Below, in pieces: positions 7,514 through 15,123 of a stretch of 18,418 nucleotides of DNA. The stretch is taken from NCBI GenBank assembly GCA_030632035.1, contig DAOVJZ010000006.1:1-18418 (forward strand), given 5' to 3'. Numbering within the stretch: the stretch's first letter is position 1; every line of letters starts with the position of its first letter. The DNA comes from Granulosicoccaceae bacterium. GTDB lineage: Bacteria; Pseudomonadota; Gammaproteobacteria; DAOVJZ01. Made by a program: the position numbers and the translations under genes. The notes beneath the pieces are model-generated. The model saw only the letters and a list, made by a program, of their open reading frames with translations, ran no database searches and had not been told where the DNA came from.

Positions 7514-9331
7514 ATGGCCAAAGTTAATATAACAGACACAATCTTGCGGGATGCGCATCAGTCATTGATTGCGACTCGCATGCGCACAGAAGACATGCTG
7601 CCAATCTGTAGCAAGCTGGATAAGGTCGGATTCTGGTCGCTGGAAGTTTGGGGTGGTGCTACTTTTGATTCCTGTGTGCGTTTCTTAAGAGAAGACCCAT
7701 GGGAACGTCTACGCAAATTACGTGAAGCACTGCCTAATACACGCTTACAAATGTTATTACGTGGTCAGAACCTGCTTGGTTATCGTCACTACTCTGATGA
7801 TGTAGTAAAGGCGTTTGTTGAGCAATCCGCTAAAAACGGAATCGATGTTTTTCGAATCTTTGATGCCCTGAATGATCTGCGTAATCTAGAAGTATCAATT
7901 GATACCGTCAAGACCACGGGGAAACATGCGCAAGGTACGATCAGCTATACTACCAGCCCGGTTCACAATATTGAACAATTTGTTGAAATGGCCAAACAAC
8001 TCGAATCAATGGGTTGTGACAGTATTGCTGTTAAAGATATGGCCGGACTACTTACTCCTATTATGGCCGGTGAACTGGTTAAAGCCATTATCTCTGAGGT
8101 TAAAATTCCTGTTCATGTACACTCGCACGACACATCTGGTCTTGCCGCTATGTGTCAGTTAAAAGCCATCGAGAATGGTTGTTTGCACATTGATACAGCC
8201 ATTTCCACATTTTCTGGCGGTACCAGCCACCCACCTACCGAAAGTATGGTGGCAGCACTGAGCGGTTCCGAGTTTGACACTGAACTCGATCTCGAATTGC
8301 TGCAGGAAATCGGTATGTATTTTTATGGTGTACGCAAAAAATATCATCAGTTTGAAAGCGACTTTACCGGTGTAGATACGCGTGTACAGGTTAATCAGGT
8401 GCCCGGTGGCATGATGTCTAATCTTGCCAATCAATTAAAAGAGCAAGGCGCTATTGACCGCATGAATGATGTGCTGGATGAAATCCCGAGAGTACGCGCT
8501 GATCTGGGCTACCCACCTCTCGTTACACCAACATCACAAATTGTTGGCACACAAGCCGTGCTTAATGTGTTAACTGGCGAACGTTATAAAAACATTACCA
8601 ATGAAGTGAAGTTTTATCTGCAAGGCCGTTATGGGAAAGCACCAGGTGAAGTTAATGCCATGGTGCGTCAAAAAGCGATAGGTAACGAAGATGTGATCGA
8701 TTGTCGCCCTGCCGACATGCTCAAGAATGAAATGTCTACTTTACACGATGAAATTAAAAAATTGGCCAAGACAGACGAAGATGTACTTACTTATGCCATG
8801 TTCCCGGAAATTGCGCGCAAGTATCTGGAAGAGCGTGAAGCCGGCACACTTGAGCCCGAACCACTCGAACCTATCCCTGCTCAAGGAAGCGAAGGCGGAT
8901 TGTGCGGGGTTGCACCAACAGAGTTCAATGTCACCATGCATGGTGAAACTTACAATATCAAGGTAACCGGTACCGGTCATGAAAAACAGGCATTACGTCC
9001 ATTCTTCCTGACAGTGGATGGTGTTCCCGAAGAAATTATGATGGAAACACTGGGGGAAATGGCACCTGAAGGTATGCCCGCATCAGGTAAGGGCAGTAAA
9101 TATCCTCGTGCGACCAAACCCGGACATGTCACCACTTCAATGCCCGGCACGATTGTAGATGTGCTTGTTAACGAGGGTGATGAAGTTAAAGAAGGTGATC
9201 CGGTGCTAGTCACTGAAGCCATGAAAATGGAAACCGAAGTCCAGGCGCCTATTTCAGGAAAAGTAACCTCTGTACATGTATCTAAAGGTGACAGCGTCAA
9301 TCCTGATGAAGCATTGCTTGAGATTGAATAA
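7514..9331 (+). CDS. pycB: Pyruvate carboxylase subunit B (carboxyltransferase plus biotin carrier)
   Basis: It transfers the carboxyl group from carboxybiotin to pyruvate, giving oxaloacetate, an anaplerotic reaction. The 605-residue protein starts with the DRE-TIM metallolyase-like carboxyltransferase barrel (LRDAHQS at 11-17, Lys174 in VKDMAG, metal ligands His203 and His205 in HVHSHDTSG). The conserved PYC/OADA domain follows (about 295-440), then a proline- and glutamate-rich linker, then a biotinyl domain with AMKMETE, where Lys571 is 34 residues from the end, the usual distance. The same architecture occurs in the alpha subunit of the sodium-pumping oxaloacetate decarboxylase. No membrane beta or gamma subunit is nearby, and the partner is a biotin carboxylase 48 nt upstream, so the carboxylase reading is favoured. 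The ribosome binding site is weak. Confidence 0.88.
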   Translation: MAKVNITDTILRDAHQSLIATRMRTEDMLPICSKLDKVGFWSLEVWGGATFDSCVRFLREDPWERLRKLREALPNTRLQMLLRGQNLLGYRHYSDDVVKAFVEQSAKNGIDVFRIFDALNDLRNLEVSIDTVKTTGKHAQGTISYTTSPVHNIEQFVEMAKQLESMGCDSIAVKDMAGLLTPIMAGELVKAIISEVKIPVHVHSHDTSGLAAMCQLKAIENGCLHIDTAISTFSGGTSHPPTESMVAALSGSEFDTELDLELLQEIGMYFYGVRKKYHQFESDFTGVDTRVQVNQVPGGMMSNLANQLKEQGAIDRMNDVLDEIPRVRADLGYPPLVTPTSQIVGTQAVLNVLTGERYKNITNEVKFYLQGRYGKAPGEVNAMVRQKAIGNEDVIDCRPADMLKNEMSTLHDEIKKLAKTDEDVLTYAMFPEIARKYLEEREAGTLEPEPLEPIPAQGSEGGLCGVAPTEFNVTMHGETYNIKVTGTGHEKQALRPFFLTVDGVPEEIMMETLGEMAPEGMPASGKGSKYPRATKPGHVTTSMPGTIVDVLVNEGDEVKEGDPVLVTEAMKMETEVQAPISGKVTSVHVSKGDSVNPDEALLEIE

Positions 9332-9358
9332 TATAAGGCGCCAAGGAATTCAATCATT

Positions 9359-9395
9359 GTCATTTCGACCGAACAAAGTGAGCGGAGAAATCTCT
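9359..9395 (+). repeat. REP-like imperfect palindrome between pycB and maf
   Basis: The 37-nt segment starts GTCATTTCGACCG and ends GCGGAGAAATCTC. Its arms ATTTC-(GA)-CCG and CGG-(A)-GAAAT pair imperfectly around a loop of about 10 nt. Dispersed elements with this kind of sequence (a GTCATTTCGA end and a GAGAAATCT end) are common intergenic repeats in many bacteria. Only one copy is in this window, so its repetitive nature is inferred from resemblance. It ends 8 nt before the maf start codon. Confidence 0.5.
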
Positions 9396-9403
9396 CCTGA
9401 ATT

Positions 9404-9976
9404 ATGAAGCTCGTTCTCGCATCTACTTCCCCTTTTCGTAAGGAACTCCTGCAACGACTGGATATCCCTTTCGATACAGTTTCACCGGATATTGATGAAT
9501 CAGCACAACCGGGCGAAACACCGGAACAACTCGTTGCCCGTTTATCAGAGCAAAAAGCCAAAGCCGTTGCTGAACAATTCCCGGATGCATTGGTGATTGG
9601 TTCTGATCAGGTCGCCACACTGGATGACAATATTATTGGCAAACCAGGCGATCATGAAAATGCCATGAAGCAATTGAAAAATGCATCTGGCCGCAAAGTC
9701 GTATTTTTTACCGGTTTGTGTCTGTTAAATACCAAGACCGGTAACACGCAGATGGAAGTTGTTCCTTTCAGTGTTACATTCAGAAATCTGTCCGAACAAC
9801 AAATCGACACTTACCTGGAAAAAGAACAGCCTTACAACTGTGCTGGCAGTTTTAAGTCCGAGGGTTTGGGGATCACCTTGTTTGAAAAAATGGAAGGTGA
9901 TGACCCTAATAGCCTGATTGGATTACCCTTAATCCACTTGGTCAGCATGTTGAAAAATGAAGGTATTAACGTCTAG
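9404..9976 (+). CDS. maf: Maf-like nucleoside triphosphate pyrophosphatase, YceF type
   Basis: Maf proteins hydrolyse non-canonical or modified nucleoside triphosphates to the monophosphate and pyrophosphate; the YceF branch prefers 7-methyl-GTP. The 190-residue protein has the N-terminal LASTSPFRKELL (5-16), SEQKAKAV around Lys51, the catalytic IGSDQVA with Asp68, then GKPGDHENA, AGSFKSEGLG and a final IGLPL. IGSDQVA, in place of the GADT form of the dTTP/UTP branch, points to YceF. In related genomes this gene lies between sppA and yceD on the same strand as the fab operon. Here it is on the opposite strand, 72 nt behind pycB. The only GGAG near the ATG lies about 16 nt upstream inside the palindrome, so the ribosome binding site is poor. 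Confidence 0.93.
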   Translation: MKLVLASTSPFRKELLQRLDIPFDTVSPDIDESAQPGETPEQLVARLSEQKAKAVAEQFPDALVIGSDQVATLDDNIIGKPGDHENAMKQLKNASGRKVVFFTGLCLLNTKTGNTQMEVVPFSVTFRNLSEQQIDTYLEKEQPYNCAGSFKSEGLGITLFEKMEGDDPNSLIGLPLIHLVSMLKNEGINV

Positions 9977-10062
9977 TTTTCCTTATTCATGTTGTCTCTA
10001 AAAGATATTGATCTGTAGTAATACTTCTACAATCAGCCCGTAATAACCCTGTTTTTCTTGTC

Positions 10063-10068
10063 TATAAT
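10063..10068 (+). promoter_or_regulatory. Putative -10 box of the fccAB promoter
   Basis: A perfect TATAAT stands 33 nt ahead of the fccA start codon, in the 125-nt gap after maf. The -35 position (about 10039-10045) is poor, so an activator or a different sigma context may be needed. No clear regulator site could be recognised in the rest of the gap, and no terminator for maf is visible there. Confidence 0.45.
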
Positions 10069-10101
10069 TAATACATATCAGTATTGAAACAAGGAGATGC
10101 T

Positions 10102-10413
10102 ATGCGTATTAACAGAGTCGGGTTACCCCTCTTATTACTACTGACTTCCAGCCTGTTTATGACCACCCCATCTGCCAACGGAATTGAGCGGGTCAAAATA
10201 CTGGCTGGTAATTGCTCAACTTGTCATGGTCCACAAGGTCAAGGTTATGAAGTTATTCCAAGAATTGGCGGTCTCGACAAGGACGATATTTTGAAACTTC
10301 TGAAGGATTTTAAATCAGGTGAAGAGACTTCCACCATCATGGATCGCCACGCAAAAGGTTATACACAACAAGAAATGGAACAACTAGCAGACTATTTTTC
10401 AAAAATGGAGTGA
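10102..10413 (+). CDS. fccA: Sulfide dehydrogenase cytochrome c subunit, monohaem
   Basis: This periplasmic c-type cytochrome would accept electrons from the flavoprotein FccB during sulfide oxidation and pass them to the respiratory chain. The 103-residue precursor has a Sec signal peptide (basic start, hydrophobic LPLLLLLTSSLF, likely cleavage around residue 25-27 after PSANG). The mature part is about 77 residues, with one haem site CSTCH and a candidate distal methionine in STIMDRH. The single haem resembles the small subunit of green sulfur bacteria, not the dihaem one of Allochromatium. The chosen ATG follows AAGGAG by 6 nt; an upstream in-frame TTG at 10084 would place that site inside the gene and spoil the signal peptide. 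fccB starts 3 nt after the stop. Confidence 0.88.
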   Translation: MRINRVGLPLLLLLTSSLFMTTPSANGIERVKILAGNCSTCHGPQGQGYEVIPRIGGLDKDDILKLLKDFKSGEETSTIMDRHAKGYTQQEMEQLADYFSKME

Positions 10414-10416
10414 ACC

Positions 10417-11718
10417 ATGACTATCAAAAAATTATCTCGTAGAAAATTTATTGAGGCATTGGGTACTGCCGGTGCCATTTCTGTCGTGCCATGGTTGCCA
10501 GCCAATATTGCACAGGCAAAAAGTGCAGGTCGGATTATTATCGTTGGCGGCGGTTATGGTGGCGCGACCTGTGCCAACTATTTACGCCAATACGATCCTG
10601 GGCTGGAAGTCGTTATGGTAGAAGCCAGCAAAAAAATTGTTACCTGTCCGTTCAGTAATACGGTAATCGGTGGCATATATAAAATTAACCAGCTAACTCA
10701 TGGTTATGGTGGATTGAAAAAGAACGGTGTTAAAGTCATTAATGATCTGGTTACAAACATCGACCCTTCAGAAAAAAAGATTCGTCTCAAAAGTGGCGAA
10801 ACCCTGAAATATGATCGTCTGGTAATATCACCCGGTATTGATTTTAAATGGGAGCTGATTGACGGTTATGATGAAGCTGCAAGCCGCATTGTACCTCATG
10901 CATGGAAAGCGGGGGAACAAACAGTATTGTTACGCAAACAACTGGAAGCCATGCCAGATGGTGGGAAGGTTCTGATCGCAACCCCTCCTAAACCATTCCG
11001 TTGCCCCCCCGGCCCCTATGAACGCGCTAGTCTGATCGCGCATTACCTTAAAAAACACAAGCCAAAATCAAAAATAATTATTCTTGATGCGAATAAAAAA
11101 TTCTCCAAGCAGGGTTTATTTACTCAAGGTTGGAAAAAACTTTATCCGGGTATGATTGAATGGATACAGGGTAGTGATACAACAGAGATAGAAAGTCTGG
11201 ATGTTAAATCCAGGGTGTTAAAAACAACCTTTGGACAAACTTTCAAAGCTGACGTGATGAATGTTATTCCTGCACAAAAGGCCGGGGTGATTGCTCATCG
11301 TACTGATCTGGTTAATGAATATGGCTGGTGTCCTGTTGATCAACGCACCTTTGAATCCACGAAACATAAACATATCCATGTTATTGGTGATGCCAGTGTT
11401 GCAGGTGCAATGCCTAAATCAGGTTACTCTGCCAATAGTCAGGCCAAAGTCTGTGCGGCAGCCATTATTTCCAGCCTGCGCAGTGTTCCCATGCCGGAAC
11501 CAGCATACAGTAATACCTGTTATAGTCTGATTTCACCTGACTATGGCATTTCAGTTGCGGCGGTTTATCGACTGAAGGACAACAAAATAGCAAAAGTCAG
11601 TGGTGGCGTGAGCCCTACCAAGGCCAGTAAACGTTTCCGCAGGGATGAGGCTGATCATGCAAGAGATTGGTATCGAGGTGTTGTGGAAGACAGTTTTGCC
11701 GCAAAGGTTAAAATATAA
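10417..11718 (+). CDS. fccB: Flavocytochrome c sulfide dehydrogenase, flavoprotein subunit
   Basis: FccB oxidises sulfide to sulfur or polysulfide in the periplasm and passes electrons to the cytochrome subunit. The 433-residue precursor starts with a Tat signal (SRRKFIEAL at 8-16, hydrophobic stretch, likely cleavage near AQAKS at 32-36). This fits export of a folded flavoprotein. The FAD dinucleotide-binding motif is IIVGGGYGG (41-49). Cys77 in VTCPFSN lines up with the cysteine that binds the flavin covalently in the Allochromatium enzyme. Cys196 (FRCPPGPY) and Cys305 (GWCPVD) match its redox disulfide. HVIGDASVAGAMPKSGYSANSQ is the conserved second FAD-binding region. All key residues are present. 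Its ribosome binding site (GGAG) lies in the end of fccA, so the subunits are translated together. A strong terminator follows. Confidence 0.95.
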   Translation: MTIKKLSRRKFIEALGTAGAISVVPWLPANIAQAKSAGRIIIVGGGYGGATCANYLRQYDPGLEVVMVEASKKIVTCPFSNTVIGGIYKINQLTHGYGGLKKNGVKVINDLVTNIDPSEKKIRLKSGETLKYDRLVISPGIDFKWELIDGYDEAASRIVPHAWKAGEQTVLLRKQLEAMPDGGKVLIATPPKPFRCPPGPYERASLIAHYLKKHKPKSKIIILDANKKFSKQGLFTQGWKKLYPGMIEWIQGSDTTEIESLDVKSRVLKTTFGQTFKADVMNVIPAQKAGVIAHRTDLVNEYGWCPVDQRTFESTKHKHIHVIGDASVAGAMPKSGYSANSQAKVCAAAIISSLRSVPMPEPAYSNTCYSLISPDYGISVAAVYRLKDNKIAKVSGGVSPTKASKRFRRDEADHARDWYRGVVEDSFAAKVKI

Positions 11719-11746
11719 AAGATCTCCGATAACTAAAAATATTTAG

Positions 11747-11782
11747 CTGGCCGGAATTTATTCCGGCCAGTATTTTGTTTTT
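11747..11782. terminator. Bidirectional intrinsic terminator shared by fccB and the convergent gene
   Basis: A perfect 10-bp stem, CTGGCCGGAA (11747-11756) with TTCCGGCCAG (11761-11770), closes a TTTA loop. On the plus strand it is followed by TATTTTGTTTTT, ending fccB transcripts. On the minus strand it is followed by TAAATATTTTTAG, serving the convergent gene. The stop codon of that gene (11760-11758) is in the loop, and its last three sense codons lie in the right-hand arm. Confidence 0.9.
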
Positions 11783-12921
11783 ATTCCACTGCCCAAATCA
11801 GCATCAATCAATCGCTGTCTGACCTCTAATAATCTCTCGATTAGCTTGGGTTCATATCCTTCATAAGCATCGGCATCTGGCACACGATTAACAACGACAC
11901 CTAATAATTCAGTAATTGCGTTACCGATCGAGTTTTGACTGATAGTGACAATCAGCTTGCCATCATCATTGCGATAAATAAGTTGCTTGAATGCTGGCTG
12001 CCAACGAATAGCATTCGCATACTTGGCATCCGTAATACAGCGTTCCCTGACTTTTTTTGCTGTCGCCATAAAATCATTGTTGAACAACAAAATATTTTCC
12101 ACATTGTCCGGAAAATAAACATCAGGAAGTATGTCTGCATTACGCGTAGATACTTGCGTAAAGAAGGTGCGGTAGAAATCGATAAATCCTTTCAGGATAT
12201 CATCATATTCTTTCCAGAACTGGATATCCTTTAATGAGTCTGCGCCCCCCTGAATTTCCCAGCATGGCAACCCTTGCGGATAATTTGTTAATCCAAGACG
12301 GGATTCATCTCCGCTCATGGGTTTGAGTATTTTTAATTTTAATGCGCGATTAAAGAAGTCACGATACACATCACGCATGTATTCCTGAAATAAACTGTGC
12401 TGGCCGCCATCGGTCAGGTTGGGGTTGGCTTTGTCAGCGGTTTTGGCCTCTGACAATGATTTATTATCAAACACAATAAAATGATTATGTAGCATCCGAA
12501 TACTGGGCACACCCGGTGATGTCAGCGGCCAGGTTGCATCCAGACTAGCCTCACCTGCCAATACTAAATGCTTACCAGGATCAGGATACTGTTCCAGCAT
12601 GTATTCAATAATGATCTGGTTCATTCTATTCCAGACATGTTTTACATTATCCGGAACCTGTGTGCGACGCACAGGACGTCCAAGTGGGTTCAGAATAACG
12701 TTGGAAGTATTGTAGATAATAGAAGTGTCGAATTCATTACTGTGCCCCAGCGCTTTCCTGTAAAGCAACAGGTTTTCAGGATTGCTTAACAGCCCGTTAT
12801 TCTGCACGAGGTCATTTAAGTTCTCTGTACTGTTGAAAAACTCATTAGGCTTCATCCCTTCCGGTACATCTAACGGGATAGGACGAAATGGAATAACTAT
12901 TTCTCTTGGGCAAGACTTCAT
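11758..12921 (-). CDS. Hypothetical protein of 387 residues, no family recognised
   Basis: I do not recognise this protein. It has no signal peptide and no membrane segment, and looks like a soluble cytosolic protein, mixed alpha/beta in the N-terminal half and helix-rich (about 175-255) in the middle. Visible blocks are NPLGRPVRRTQVP (78-90), a segment at 118-150 that ends SIRMLHNHFIVF, the tryptophan-rich PCWEIQGG (219-226), and a C-terminal stretch GKLIVTISQNSIGNAITELL (321-340). The His-x-His after a Ser-Ile pair vaguely recalls the HIT/GalT nucleotide-binding fold, but the remaining motif is absent, so no function is assigned. It begins 86 nt after the histidine kinase, possibly as last gene of that unit, and converges on fccB. 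The ATG start has no clear ribosome binding site; an AT-rich TATAAA lies just upstream. Met23 is an alternative start. Confidence 0.8.
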   Translation of the reverse strand: MKSCPREIVIPFRPIPLDVPEGMKPNEFFNSTENLNDLVQNNGLLSNPENLLLYRKALGHSNEFDTSIIYNTSNVILNPLGRPVRRTQVPDNVKHVWNRMNQIIIEYMLEQYPDPGKHLVLAGEASLDATWPLTSPGVPSIRMLHNHFIVFDNKSLSEAKTADKANPNLTDGGQHSLFQEYMRDVYRDFFNRALKLKILKPMSGDESRLGLTNYPQGLPCWEIQGGADSLKDIQFWKEYDDILKGFIDFYRTFFTQVSTRNADILPDVYFPDNVENILLFNNDFMATAKKVRERCITDAKYANAIRWQPAFKQLIYRNDDGKLIVTISQNSIGNAITELLGVVVNRVPDADAYEGYEPKLIERLLEVRQRLIDADLGSGIKTKYWPE

Positions 12922-13007
12922 AGCAGTGTTTTATAAAATATAAATTCAGGATGTCTGTTCAAACAAAGAAAGGAGTATTTTAACTATTCTGCAATAAACT
13001 AACAATA

Positions 13008-15095
13008 TCAAGATAACTGATTTTTGTATTCATAAGCCTCTATAATATATTTTGATATGTGCTTTATTGAAGCAGTAAGCGGCTTTATTTCTTGATGATG
13101 ATTGTTTTTTATTGCGTCTTCAATATAGCATGCTACCTCACTCAACTCCGGGTAACCAATAGTGCCACCAAGACCTTTCATCATGTGCACTAACTTACCT
13201 AAATCAGACCATCGTTGTTCTTGCTCTGCCTGTACGATTTCATTAATTCGATTAGGTATTTCATTGATAAACTTTTGGACAAGAGCATGGTACTCAGGAG
13301 AATCTTCCATTGATTCTATTTTCTGCTCATTGATCTCAAACACTTCATTTGAAGGCTCTAAATATCTGGATAAGACCCTGACAAAATTCTCCTTCTCAAT
13401 CGGTTTGGTAAGGTAATCATCGGCTCCAGCAGCTGTACTACGTTCCATGTCCTCTTTTAATACATTTGCGGTTAAAGAAATAATAACCCCCTCATAGCCG
13501 TCATTTCTTAATGCTTGTGTTGCTTCCAGTCCATCCATTTCAGGCATTTGCATGTCCATTAAAATAGCATCGTATTTTTCATTCTTGCCCATTTCATAGG
13601 CTTCAAGACCATTGTCTGCGGTCAATACATCAAGCCCAAGTTTCTCAAGATATAATTTGATCAGTTTTTGATTTACCTGGTTGTCTTCTGCAAGAAGAAT
13701 ACGGCCTGAGAACAGTTTCTGAAGTACTGCCTGATGACCCTTGTTGTTTTCTTTGTTTTCTACAATGCCAACATTAGAAAATACGGCCTGTTCACCTGCA
13801 TCAACCATCGCTGTAAACACACTGCCTTTCCCTTCATTGCTGACAGCAGTTATTGTTCCACCAAGCAATTCAGCAAGGCTTTTTGAAATCGCCAACCCCA
13901 AACCTGTCCCGCCAAATCGCCGACTTGTAGTCGAATCCGCCTGTGAGAATCTTTGAAAAAGTTTTTTTATCTGTTCTTTTGATATTCCTATGCCTGTATC
14001 ACATACAGAGAAACACACAAGGTTGGACTCTTCCTGTGATCTAACAATAAGCTTAACGCTGCCTTTCTCGGTAAATTTAATCGCATTACTGCATAAATTG
14101 AGTAAGATTTGTTTTAGTCTAAGTGGATCAGTTAATATCTTTGAAGGTAGAGGATACTCATACTCAACTTCAAATTTAATGCCCTTGGGTTCTGCAAGGG
14201 TAGACGCGAGCGCTTCTATGGATGAAATAACATCGTAAAGCAAAGTGTCTTGTTTATCGACTTCCAGCTTTCCTGATTCTACTTTTGAAAAATCAAGAAT
14301 ATCATTAATGATTTGCAGTAGATGATGGCTTGTTGTTGTTACTGTTTTTGCAAGCTCCTTACTTTCCTGAAGCCCCTTGCTTTCCTGTATTAATTCTGAG
14401 TAGCCGATAATTGCTGTAAGCGGTGTCCTTATCTCATGACTCATATTCGCCAGGAACAAACTTTTAGCCTCGTTAGCAACTTCGGCTGAACTTTTTGCTT
14501 TTTCCAGTTCTATTGTTCTTCTGGTTATCCGTTTTTCCAGTTGCAGATTGCTATCAGATGATGCTTTCTTGAGCTCGTAACTTTCCAGAACATTTGCGAC
14601 ACTAAATATAATAAGTGAAACCAAATTGGTAACAAGATCATTAGTATGGCTTTCTTCTTTATCAAGAACAGCCACAAACATTCCTCTAACTCTTGTTTGA
14701 GTCGCTATGGCCTGCATTAAAAAAGCACTATCATGATCTCCAGTCTTGACAACCACTGGTCTTGATTGCCCTAATACCCATGCGAACGTGCCCTTTTCAA
14801 TTAAATAATCAACCTCTTTATTCAAGTAAGAGGCTAATTCTATTGGTTCACAATTAGTGCAGGTAAAATTAAAGTCATTTTCGTTTACCAGAAAGAAACC
14901 ACTTGCCTTGAATTTGATTAATTTGCTTAATCTCTTCTGTGCTTCAGCGAGTAATTCATCGATTGTCACATCCTTGTTTAGAATCGCATAAAAATCAGAG
15001 ATTCCTGATGCGACCTCTAGTGCATGGGTAGCCCATTCCGTTTCTTTAAGACTGGCATCCTCCTCTTCTCTATTTATATTATTATATGTTTCCAT
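13008..15095 (-). CDS. Cytosolic hybrid histidine kinase (GAF-like, HisKA, HATPase, receiver, HPt)
   Basis: This multi-step phosphorelay sensor has 695 residues from the ATG at 15095. In order: an N-terminal GAF-like sensing region (about 20-175, with Cys79 and Cys82 as a CxxC), a coiled coil (175-210), HisKA with His220 in NMSHEIRTPL, and HATPase with Asn337, DTGIGI at 366-371 and GGTGLGLAI. A receiver follows with Asp514 in DMQMPEMDG and Lys564, then a C-terminal HPt with His637 in HMMKGLGG. There is no membrane segment, so the signal is probably intracellular. No DNA-binding or enzyme output is attached and no separate response regulator is nearby, so the phosphoryl group must leave for a partner elsewhere. 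An upstream in-frame ATG at 15176 would overlap the HDOD gene by 53 nt and lacks a better ribosome binding site. 28 nt separate it from the HDOD gene. Confidence 0.9.
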   Translation of the reverse strand: METYNNINREEEDASLKETEWATHALEVASGISDFYAILNKDVTIDELLAEAQKRLSKLIKFKASGFFLVNENDFNFTCTNCEPIELASYLNKEVDYLIEKGTFAWVLGQSRPVVVKTGDHDSAFLMQAIATQTRVRGMFVAVLDKEESHTNDLVTNLVSLIIFSVANVLESYELKKASSDSNLQLEKRITRRTIELEKAKSSAEVANEAKSLFLANMSHEIRTPLTAIIGYSELIQESKGLQESKELAKTVTTTSHHLLQIINDILDFSKVESGKLEVDKQDTLLYDVISSIEALASTLAEPKGIKFEVEYEYPLPSKILTDPLRLKQILLNLCSNAIKFTEKGSVKLIVRSQEESNLVCFSVCDTGIGISKEQIKKLFQRFSQADSTTSRRFGGTGLGLAISKSLAELLGGTITAVSNEGKGSVFTAMVDAGEQAVFSNVGIVENKENNKGHQAVLQKLFSGRILLAEDNQVNQKLIKLYLEKLGLDVLTADNGLEAYEMGKNEKYDAILMDMQMPEMDGLEATQALRNDGYEGVIISLTANVLKEDMERSTAAGADDYLTKPIEKENFVRVLSRYLEPSNEVFEINEQKIESMEDSPEYHALVQKFINEIPNRINEIVQAEQEQRWSDLGKLVHMMKGLGGTIGYPELSEVACYIEDAIKNNHHQEIKPLTASIKHISKYIIEAYEYKNQLS

Positions 15096-15123
15096 TATGT
15101 CTCTGGCTCTCACTGACTTTTCA

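Noticed and set aside
7514..9331. Alpha subunit of sodium-pumping oxaloacetate decarboxylase
   Set aside because: Same architecture, but the neighbour is a biotin carboxylase and no membrane beta or gamma subunit is present.
8977..9561. A 194-codon serine-rich open frame antisense to the end of pycB and the start of maf
   Set aside because: Its composition (many Ser and Thr, few charged residues) is typical of a reverse-strand shadow, and it covers two convincing genes.
10084..10101. TTG at 10084 as the fccA start
   Set aside because: It would put the AAGGAG ribosome binding site inside the coding region and add six residues in front of a normal signal peptide.
12481..12490. HNH in the unknown protein (His145-Asn-His147) as an HNH nuclease
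   Set aside because: HNH nucleases need a spaced beta-beta-alpha metal motif; three adjacent letters are not evidence, and the surroundings do not fit.
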